Source: Blattamonas nauphoetae
Lineage: Eukaryota > Preaxostyla > Oxymonadida
Direction: 5' to 3'
DNA: 28,700 bases
Assembly (NCBI GenBank): GCA_033064195.1
Contig: JARBJD010000617.1
Location: 1-28,700, forward strand
Position numbers and translations under genes: made by a program. Each line of letters begins with the position of its first letter. Positions within the stretch are counted from its first letter, which is position 1. The notes under the pieces are model-generated. The model was given only the letters and a program-made list of their open reading frames with translations. It was not told the DNA's origin and did not search any database. Positions 1-8,000 of the stretch are shown piece after piece.

Positions 1-399
1 TGCTGTTTGCGCAGCGGTCCAAGATCAATCACTCTTTACAAATTGGGCGAAGTCTGCTTAGTCGGGATTGTTTATCCATTTCACGCCTTCCTGTAGTGGG
101 ATGTGTTTTGTGTTGATTATCATTCGGAGTCTCTTCTCCTCTTCTCTTGAATATCGGCGAGGAGAATGTGGGCCAATCATGACATGTTGACATTTGGCCC
201 TTCTTTCGTCTTGAAACTGTATAATAATAGGACGGTGAACAATCTCCGAGGGCATCTCCGTCCTGTGTGACGAAAAATGAGACATTTCATGAAAGTAGGA
301 AATTATGGACATGATCACCATCTCTCACTCATTCAGATGCCAAAGTAACTGCCTCGCGACCAACTCAACCTGAAACAGACACACAGGTGACTCCACCCA
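1..399. other. Upstream stretch without a supported gene
   Basis: I see no convincing gene here. A minus-strand open frame of 87 codons (58-321) has no motif, and its composition does not set it apart from the other frames. The segment may hold the promoter and 5' end of the kinase gene that follows; the true start of that gene could lie here behind an intron. Confidence 0.4.
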
Positions 400-746
400 A
401 TGTACGAGCATTCATTGCCTTCTCATTGTTCTGTTCTCATTGTGAAGATGACCCTCTCACGAGTTCTGATTGGAACAGGGTCCGCTGGAAGTGTTTTCGA
501 AATGCGGAAGGTTGGCCTGACGAATAGTCATGTTGTGAAGATTGTCCCAAAATCGCCGAGCGGAGGGCCAGACGTATTTCAAAGCCAATATACGCTCCAC
601 AACAAATACCGACATTTCAACCTTGTTCGACAATATCCGATGAGTTTTGACAAGAGTTATTATTTTGTTGGGATGGAGCGACTTTGGGAGGAAATCTGAA
701 GACATTCTTGGAAGAAACCCCGACTCATCCTCGCCCAGGCCTGGCT

Positions 747-831
747 GTCTGCTCTTCTTCTTCTTTTGACATTCTCTTGTTGATCTCTGTGTAATCTCGT
801 TTTTCTGTTTTCTCTGATTTTGATTTGTCAG
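747..831 (+). other. Spliceosomal intron in the kinase C-lobe
   Basis: GT at 747 and AG at 831 with a pyrimidine-rich tail. Removing it joins HPRPGLA to RICSVLSGVVDGL in phase 0, the expected helix leading to the catalytic loop. A donor at 790 (GTGTAA) is an alternative. Confidence 0.55.
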
Positions 832-955
832 AGGATTTGCAGTGTTTTGTCTGGCGTTGTGGATGGCCTGTCATTCCTGGAATCGAAGAACCAGGAATAT
901 GGGGCTCTTCATCCAGGGAACATTTTGATTGGAAGAAACAATTGTGGTGTTCTTG

Positions 956-1002
956 GTGTGTTATTTTGACATTTTGATTGTTTTGTTCCAACATCGTTTC
1001 AG
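956..1002 (+). other. Spliceosomal intron before the DFG position
   Basis: GTGTGT donor at 956 and TTTCAG acceptor ending at 1002 (47 bases). Splicing joins the NNCGVL text to GDFFF, recreating the LGDF register of kinase subdomain VII. Confidence 0.7.
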
Positions 1003-1316
1003 GTGACTTCTTCTTCACACCTCCATCGTTGACGAATCCACAGGACATCGAGGCGGGAGGTGTGCGTATCTTCACCGGAACTTGTTGGGGGCCAAGCACC
1101 ACAGTGGCAACAAGCCGGTCCGATGTCTGGTCATTCAGAGTGATTGTGATGGAAAGTGTTGTTGGAGTGAATCCGTTCAAGGACCTGTCGAGCACGACGT
1201 TGCGGACAGGAGTGAACAGCTTCGATTTGGAGAAATTTGTGGATAGTCTGAATGAAGAACAGAAATCGCGAATGACTCCAGCCTTGAAGCAGTTGTTGTC
1301 AGAATGCCTCCAAATT

Positions 1317-1367
1317 GTTTGTGTTCTCCTTGTCCGTCACTCTTCATTGTTTGTTTTGATGCCTCAG
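1317..1367 (+). other. Spliceosomal intron in kinase subdomain XI
   Basis: GTTTGT donor at 1317, CCTCAG acceptor ending at 1367 (51 bases, so the frame stays open through it). Splicing joins ECLQI to TPTDRTTF, the normal CLQxxPxxRPTF motif of protein kinases. Confidence 0.7.
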
Positions 1368-1556
1368 ACACCCACAGACCGAACAACATTCTCATCGATC
1401 CGACAACGCCGTCTTCTCCGCTCTCTGCTGACGACACAAGAAGAGATCAACACATTCAACGAAGCAATCATCCTCCACCAACAAGAGCAACTCTCACAGA
1501 GCATCTTCGCTCCAGCACTCGCTTCAGTGATCCAAACTGTTAATGTGATCGAAGGG

Positions 1557-1780
1557 TCGTCAGGCGAGAGGACGTGCCATTCCACACAAGATTCCCTTCC
1601 ACCCACAAATTTTGGTGGAGTCAATCTTCCCTTTGGTCTCGGCTCATCCCTCACAAAAGCCCGACTCAATTGGGACGATCATGGTTGACGGCCATGTGAT
1701 CAACCGAGATATCACACTCGGGGAAGCAGGCGTAACGAGCGAGTCTGTGATCACAGTGTTCCCCACGCATCGCCAAACAG
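1557..1780 (+). other. Ubiquitin-like domain 1 (divergent)
   Basis: The text VESIFPLVSAHPSQK, then GTIMVDGHVI, then TLGEAGVTSESVITVF follows the ubiquitin-fold pattern (strand 1, the 'I..dG..l.d..tL.e.gi...s.i.v' second half). Only the second half is strong. The start is estimated from the 228-base spacing of the next two blocks. Confidence 0.5.
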
Positions 1781-1784
1781 CAGC

Positions 1785-2013
1785 ATCTTCATCGTCCTTC
1801 CGTCAAAGCGGTTCTACATCATGGAGTACATCGAAGCACACCACCGAATGAACGCAGGGGCCTTCCTGCACGACTGCTCTGACTCACTTTCACGGACGAT
1901 TGACAAATACACGCTGCACGGGAAGATGGGCGGCTGATTGATCTGCGCCAGACGATGATCGGGAACGAGGTGCATGCTGGCTCAGTCATCACCATCCAAT
2001 CAATCACAGATGG
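1785..2013 (+). other. Ubiquitin-like domain 2 (highly divergent)
   Basis: The text SSIFIVLPSKRFYIMEYIEA begins the block. After one frame change near 1933 it ends GRLIDLRQTMIGNEVHAGSV followed by ITI. Length (228 bases, 76 codons) and the ending fit a ubiquitin fold, but sequence identity to ubiquitin is low. The call rests on position between two better ubiquitin-like blocks. Confidence 0.35.
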
Positions 2014-2017
2014 CTCG

Positions 2018-2245
2018 GAAGTGTTTGTGAAGACTCTGACGGAAAGACGGTGTCATTCGATGTGGATCTTCAAACAGACACTGTTGAAGACTTGAAACGT
2101 CAAATCTACGGAAAGGAAGGATCCCCCAGATCAACAGCGGATCATCTTTGCGGGTCGGCAGTTGGCGGACCATGAAGTTCTTTCAAGTGCGGGGATCGAA
2201 TCAGAATCGACAGTTCATCTTGTGCTGAAGTTGCGAGGAGGATAA
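2018..2245 (+). other. Ubiquitin domain with terminal Gly-Gly
   Basis: Read piecewise, this is close to canonical ubiquitin: VFVKTLT at the start, [20 protein letters not shown], then [20 protein letters not shown], and [10 protein letters not shown] before TAA. Ubiquitin has VKTLTGKTI..., DQQRLIFAGKQLED and LHLVLRLRGG at the same places. The equivalent of K6 is present, while K48 of AGKQLE is Arg here (AGRQLA). The C-terminal di-glycine sits at the stop codon, as in the last repeat of polyubiquitin. Two one-base frame changes occur, one after CTGAC (2040/2041) and one in the C run at 2133-2137 that precedes the Asp of PPDQQR. Host function would be protein tagging, if the di-glycine is ever exposed. 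Confidence 0.85.
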
Positions 2246-2619
2246 GCTGAGAAACTCTTCAATTTATACCCTTGGGGGTTTGTGGACCTCAGGGTGTCTT
2301 GTTTCGACCGTGTACAACATTATCACTTTAAAAGCTATCCTTTGTTTTTGATTGGATTGTCCAGCAATAATAATCCACACAAGGGACTAGAAGATGTAGT
2401 TTCAATAGAAGTTCCAAGTTGAGGGTGTGGACAATCTTGAATAACGAATTCAAGTCCTGGATCTTGAGAATTCCATTTTAAAATTGGTTGATAAGACGCA
2501 ACAATCCGCCCAAGGACAAGTCAAGCCAATTTGGGAGAAATATATGATAGTGATACAGCCACCCTCTATGTCTGGAGACTATAAAAACACAATTTGAAAC
2601 TTCCGGCGAAAGTGGAAAT
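2246..2619. other. Intergenic region with TATA-like box
   Basis: No gene seen in these 374 bases. A TATAAAA sequence at 2580-2586 lies about 35 bases upstream of the first ATG of the next gene and could be a core promoter element. The rest is unremarkable and AT-rich relative to the flanking coding text. Confidence 0.35.
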
Positions 2620-3467
2620 TTGGAGAAAATTGGAAAAGTGCTGGGTCACGAAATCAAAATGACTGAATCAAATCAAACTCAACCCAAACAAGTCCCAATC
2701 ACGTTTATTCCCACATTCCGCAGGAGATACCTCACCATTCATCCAGAAATGACCTTCGAAGAGTGCGAATGCCAAATCTTCGCTCTCTTCGACATCCGCT
2801 GCTCCGACCGTCTCATCATCGAGGCCGAGTCTCCCACTCTCGCACGCCACCGCTTGACTTCCACAGACACTTTCCGAGCTGTCGTCCCGAACTCGGAGGA
2901 AGACAGCGGAGTCCAGTTCTTCGTCACCACGGAAGGAATGCGAGCCTCGCACGAAGGGAAAGACAAGCTCACCCCACTCGCGTTTGTGTTCCCCAGAGAC
3001 CCGAAAGAGGCGTCATCGCGCAGGAACAGATCGGATCGTACGCCAGCGACATTCTCGGCAGTGTCTCCCGATTCTTCTCGCGCCAGTTCGCCAACCGCAG
3101 CAACAGCCCAAGCCACGACGAGAGCAACGACTCTCCAAGCGAGTCTGGCGAAGACAGCGAACAGGCCGAGCAGAAATGCGAACAGAATCCGACAGACACT
3201 GTATCGTCTGAAGAAGTGACAGCCGATGAGGAAGTCAGAGGCGACGAGCTGCAGGAACCACCCCAAAACGACGAGCCTCTCGACGAGCAGATAAAGCACG
3301 CAGAAACAGAGGCAGTCGACGAAGCCATCAATTCGCCAGAAAACACGAGTCCGGCTTCCCCTCAGACCCAAAATCCAAATCAGCCGCTCCCAGACATCAT
3401 GGCCCAATTCATGCAGATGCTCCAAAATTTCAATCAGGCTGTCGCTCCGAAACCGCACGACGAATAA
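2620..3467 (+). CDS. Acidic protein of unknown function, one frame change
   Basis: I do not recognise this protein. It starts at ATG 2620 (a second in-frame ATG lies at 2659) and reads QVPITFIPTFRRRYLTIHPE, then TFEECECQIFALFDIRCSDR, a strand-strand-helix order that could be a ubiquitin or PB1-like beta-grasp fold. That is only a guess from the pattern. Near 2991-3005 the natural reading moves from one frame to another, beside a CCCC run; after it comes GVIAQEQIGSYASDILGSVS, then a long Ser/Glu/Gln-rich acidic region and a short helix MAQFMQMLQNFNQ before TAA at 3465-3467. A one-base error or mutation is the simplest explanation. AATAAA at 3578-3583 is a possible polyadenylation signal. A 261-codon frame on the other strand (2739-3524) is a shadow. 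Confidence 0.6.
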
Positions 3468-3577
3468 TCGATTCTTCTTTTTGTCTTCATTTGCCTTGTC
3501 GCCCCATACGTCACACTTCAACACTTGCTAACAATCGAGTCATTGTCGTAAATATCCAAGAGAGGTTCTCCAAAGTG

Positions 3578-3583
3578 AATAAA
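3578..3583 (+). terminator. Possible polyadenylation signal
   Basis: AATAAA lies 111 bases after the stop codon of the acidic-protein gene. Whether this organism uses AATAAA cannot be told from one site. Confidence 0.3.
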
Positions 3584-3695
3584 CGAAAATGGTGTTCACT
3601 CTTCGAGGTGAGATTGTCTTGAGGGCTGATCCAGCTCAAAACGCAAAATGAGTTCCCCAATGAACCACATTATCATCCATCTCATCAGAATCACG

Positions 3696-4447
3696 GTTTC
3701 ACATTCATTTCAATTTCATACTCTTCCGCAAATAAACTGAGGAAGAATGGAAGTCGATGAAATGTGAAATCTGTGTAGTGTGTCATGGACAAATGCCTCC
3801 CGTCAATACAGATCGAAGCACAGAGTGATCCTGCCATGCTCCATCCACGAAAGACACAGTCTGAGGTCAAGTGAGTGTTGTGATGACGAGATGGGAGACG
3901 AATCTGATGAAATGCGAATCTGTTCAGAAATGTGAAATGGGCATCTAGAAAAGTGCACAAGTGATATTGAAAATGAAGATTCTTCTCATTCCATGTGGTG
4001 TGAATGTCTGACTTGGCCAAGCAAGTCAAAATGAGTGGAATGGAGATGAATGAAATGAGCAAAGAAGAGAGTGAGGGAGATGTGTCTGTAACACATCGAA
4101 TGTCTCGACGAACCATTCACATGACGTGCAATCAGGGGTACGAATAGTGTTTAAAACAATGTCTGTGAAGAAGGTGAGTGAGTTGGGGTGAGAGTGAGTG
4201 GTGAAAAAGATGAGAGGCGACGATGACAATTCGTTGGATTGTGTGGGAGTCATTCATTGCGTTGGGTGAGATGGAGTGACGAGAATCTCGGCCTGCGCCT
4301 TCTCGGAATGGATGTGCATGTGAGAAGTTAGAAAAGATATATGGAGATGATTGTGTACGGATTTGTGAATGAAAAATGACATGAGAATGAAGATGTGTAG
4401 ATCAAACGAAAGACGAGATTGAAATGATTCAGACAATTCGAGATGGG
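3696..4447. other. Conserved 3' flank of the surface-protein gene
   Basis: No recognised gene. The text from about 3780 to 3945 is strongly similar to 14968-15125 in copy 2, so it is likely 3' untranslated or flanking sequence carried along in the duplication. A minus-strand frame reading FRGWSMAGSLCASICIDGR is open in both copies, but nothing else supports it as a protein. Confidence 0.45.
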
Positions 4448-5084
4448 TTAGTGCGAGATGAAGATCTCAAAGACATCCTCCTCATCACAGTCGATCGAGT
4501 TCACTCGCTCCAAAACACTTCCAAGTGTCGGTCGATCGTCAACTGAGATCGTCAGACAGTCGCAGATCAGCGTCTTCATTTCCGAGCTCCGCACTCCATC
4601 CAGAGGAGGCAGCATCCCCGAACACAGCTGCCGAGACGCGTTCATCGCATCCGTCTCTCCAAACGGAACAAGACCAGTCTCGATTTCAAACAAGATCAGG
4701 CCAAGCCGAAAACCGATGCTTTTCATGATCAATCTCTCGATTTGTCGTTGTCGTTCCTTCCTTCTCCTCTCCTCCCTTCTCCTTCTTCTCTCCAATCGCT
4801 TCTTCAGGCGATCGCCATCGAATCTCTTCGTGTGCCTTTCCTTCACCAACATTCGTTCCAAAGCTCGCTTTCGTTGTGTTCAACTCTTCGTCTTTCAGTT
4901 TGAATGCCAGTTCAGTCCCATTAATGAACACTCGATGTGGCGACAGTTTCGAGAGATCACGAACATCGTTCGGGAAGTGCGAAAGATTGTGGAGACCACG
5001 AACCAGCTTCTGTTCCGTCGATCGGCGAGGGAGAGGACGATGTCCTTTCTTGTGGAATGCATCAAACAGCGACATTCGAACCAT
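4448..5084 (-). other. Cytoplasmic pseudokinase tail, copy 1
   Basis: A C-lobe-only kinase relic: LSPHRVFINGTELAFKLKDE stands where HRDLKPxNxLL...KIxDFG should be, followed by IRWRSPEEA (the APE region), FRLGLILFEIETGLVPFGET and VDDRPTLGSVLERV (subdomains IX to XI). No glycine loop, no ATP lysine, no catalytic Asp. It is likely a scaffold rather than an enzyme. The frame is lost near 4718 and 5098, where copy 2 has one more base in an A or T run at each place and reads through. Confidence 0.8.
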
Positions 5085-8000
5085 CGTGGTTTCGGCAAAA
5101 TCTTGTCATCACACACAATGACGTCCATGACTTTGGCGTCTCCCGCTTGTTCTTTCCGGTCTTCCTCCTCACCATCCACTCTGATGAGATCGGTTCGTTT
5201 GTCGCGAGTAAGTTCACCACCTTTGATAGCGTCTGCAGTTGAGTCGAGCATGGTGTGTCCCATGGTGTCGCGATAATCTTCAACATCCATCTTTTCGATG
5301 TTGTCCTGAAAATCCAATTCTTCTGCTTTCGTCATCTTCGATTTCTGTTCTTTCTCTTTTCGACGACGGTAGCACAAATAAATGATCAAAATCAATCCCA
5401 ACAATCCCACTCCAACAACAATCGCAACAGGAAGCCACCATTTCATGTTTTCGCGAACCGATTGCGCGAGACGATCGGACGAACTCTTTTGGATGACAAA
5501 AGAGTCATTTGTTCCCAAGTTCTCTCCAAATCTCAATCGACCTCTCCATTCCAGCGATGGTGAGAGCAACGACAGCGACGACAGTGCAAGCGACAGAACA
5601 ATTTCAGTTTCAGTGAAGGACGACGTTGTCTCCAGATTCAGTTCCAGTTCTTTGTGTTCTCCCTCCGATTTGTTCTTGTTCATCTCAAACACTTCCAACC
5701 ACAGTCCACAAGGAATCAGTGTCGATCCACAAATCACAATCGAGAATGTCCCTGTCTTCTTGTCCAAACTGGACGATGACTCGGACGAGAGTGTGGGGAT
5801 GAAGAGAGGTGCATTCGGGTTGATCACCGTCGATGTGACTGTGCAGTCTTCCGACGAGATGAATCCCGATTTCGTGTCGCCTGTCCCATCTCCTCCATTC
5901 AGACTCCCAATCTCAATCAATCCATTTTCTGAGCAGTGGATGTTGCGTCGAGCTGATGGGAAGGATGAGATTGTGGGAATGTTGTCGTGGAACGAGCTGG
6001 TATCGATCTTCAGAATTCCTCCTTCATGTTGACTGCCCTTGCGACAGATTCGACAGAACGGTGAACGTTATTTTGGTTGTGGCGTTGTCGAGTTGCAGAA
6101 TCCCACTCGACCAGCTGCACAAGTCATCCATTTCTGACGATTCAGTGTTCGAAGATGACGATTCTCGGCCCACGATCGATCCATCCTTCAGAAGGAGTGT
6201 CGAGTTGGAGAGGGCAATCAGAACAAACCATTCCATCGAGTTTTCAAACACAATGTCGATGTCCACAAACTCCAGCGAGCCATTCTCCATCACAATCATC
6301 CCTTCTCTTCTCCCATCGACGCCGACTTCGAAATCTCAAGTGTCGGCTCAGTGTTGCTTCCATTCTCAAAGAAGATTCATCCCAACCCCACACCATCGCT
6401 TTCGTCTGACTCGCTTTCTTCTTCAAACGAATCGTCACTTCCGAACAGCCCAAGTGTTGTGCCAGCTTCCATGCCGAGTCAATCGATGAGCATGCTCGTT
6501 CCTTCGTTCCGCAAAAGCCAGACGAATCAGTGGAGAGAGAATCCGCAAACACGATCAGCTCAGTCGGACGAGCTTTCGTTTTGATTTCAACAGGTGAAAC
6601 AACCACAATCGCTTCTGAAGTTAAAACGTCTTTCACTGAGATGATCGGATAAGTCTCGCTGAAGTTCAGAGTGTTCGAGTAACCAAGAAGCATTTCAGAG
6701 GTTTGTCCATCAGTCGATGACGAGAATGAAATATCAAAAGAGAGACCACCATTCAGCTCGACGATAAACACACCTGTCGTAGGAAGACCTTCACCAATCA
6801 GTTTGATGACACAAGTCGAACATAGAGAGTTGGAGAAGTCGAATTCAGCTTTGGTGATTTTCGGAGTATTTGGTACGATCAAATCCGTCTCGTGAAGAAT
6901 CACATTCATAGTCGACGAGAAGACACGCTTCAGTGAATAGGTCGTCCCATATTTCACTCCACTTGTCCCCTCAACGTCAACTGCAACCCGAAATTCCAGT
7001 GATGATGCAGATACAAAAGTGCATGCTGAAGACTCGAACACCTGCTCAGGAGATGACGACAACGAGATTTCCGCTGAGAACTTATCCGACTCGTCCAGCT
7101 CTTCACAAGTCAGCACGAACACAACAAACTCTCGGTCCCCTGTCAGAGATGAAGAGATGTCTGTCACACGAGCTGGCGCTGGATCCACTTTCAATGTAAC
7201 TGCCGCATTCACACCACACCGATATCCTGAAATCGAAAGATCTGTAATCCGATATTCCGCTCCATACTTCACTTTTCCTTCCGATCCATACACTTCTTCC
7301 CACAACTCGTGGCTCGTCTGCACTTCACTTCCAATCAATCCTCCAAACGTGCTCGACAGCCTCAAATCCGTCCCAGAAACATCATTGTTCGATGATCGCT
7401 CAATCAAACCAATCGAGAACGCCATCCCACTCGGAAATCCTTCTCCAACAATCGTGATCTTCGCTTTCGTCTTCATCGTATCCCCAAGAACACATTGAGA
7501 ACTCGTGATTCGAGGTGGCGTCGCTGGCGTCAAAAACGAAATCGTTCCTTCAAGTGCTGCAATCACAACAGAATTCTTCACCGAAATCACTGAATAGTTC
7601 GTTCCATATTTCAGTTCTGTGCTTCCAAACACCACTGCTTCTCCAGTCCCAGTCTGACTATCAGAAAATGTAACCGGAATCCTGATCTCATTCGATGTCC
7701 CAGCTTCAGACACAACAAGCTCAAATCCTGTCGCAATCATGTTCGATCCTGTCACAACAATCGAAATATTCTCAATCGTCGACAACGAAAGACTCGCTTC
7801 CACTTTCGAAATCGTTGGACCAACTGGCGTGAGAAACTTCGGCGCTCGAACAAGAACAATCTCGTCTGACCCATCTTCCGAATCCACAAGCGATGTCATC
7901 AAATATTCTGTGTTGAATTGAACTTCTGATTCAAGTCCTGCTTTGATCGTCCCTCCCACTCTCAGCCGATGAGAACGAAACCAAGAATGTGTGCGAGTTG

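Larger units (their letters stand above)
400..2245 (+). pseudogene. Pseudokinase fused to three ubiquitin-fold domains, frame-disrupted
   Basis: The N-lobe is clear: a glycine-rich loop reading GTGSAGSV near 475 and a VVKIV motif carrying the usual ATP-binding lysine near 535. The C-lobe follows with LHPGNILI and GDFF in place of HRDLKPxN and DFG, then SDVWSF (near 1125) and a PTDRTTF motif near 1370. The catalytic Asp of HRD is replaced (the text reads YGAL), so this is most likely a pseudokinase. Three introns fit splice consensus and frame (747-831, 956-1002, 1317-1367). Without any intergenic gap the text continues into three ubiquitin-like blocks ending in LRGG and a stop at 2243-2245. 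Frame changes are needed near 690, 1610, 1780, 1933, 2041 and 2133-2137; those near 690, 2041 and 2133-2137 lie at short G or C runs. It is either a decayed gene or an intact one in an error-prone consensus. The start at 400 is only the first ATG in frame. Confidence 0.7.
3696..5720. repeat. Segmental duplication, copy 1 (partner 14878-16632)
   Basis: This segment aligns in the same orientation to 14878-16632. It holds the 3' flank, pseudokinase tail, membrane span and stalk of the giant surface protein. By eye, 4378-5042 equals 15293-15959 apart from two one-base homopolymer differences, and 5509-5720 equals 16421-16632 (212 bases each). The stretch between those blocks is clearly diverged. 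Copy 1 carries about 270 extra bases (about 4074-4343) absent from copy 2. Confidence 0.9.

Noticed and set aside
58-321. 87-codon minus-strand frame near the left edge
   Set aside because: No motif, no neighbour, and length expected by chance.
2739-3524. 261-codon minus-strand frame
   Set aside because: It is a shadow of the acidic protein on the plus strand. It has no motif and reads Phe/Val/Leu-rich nonsense opposite Ser/Glu codons.
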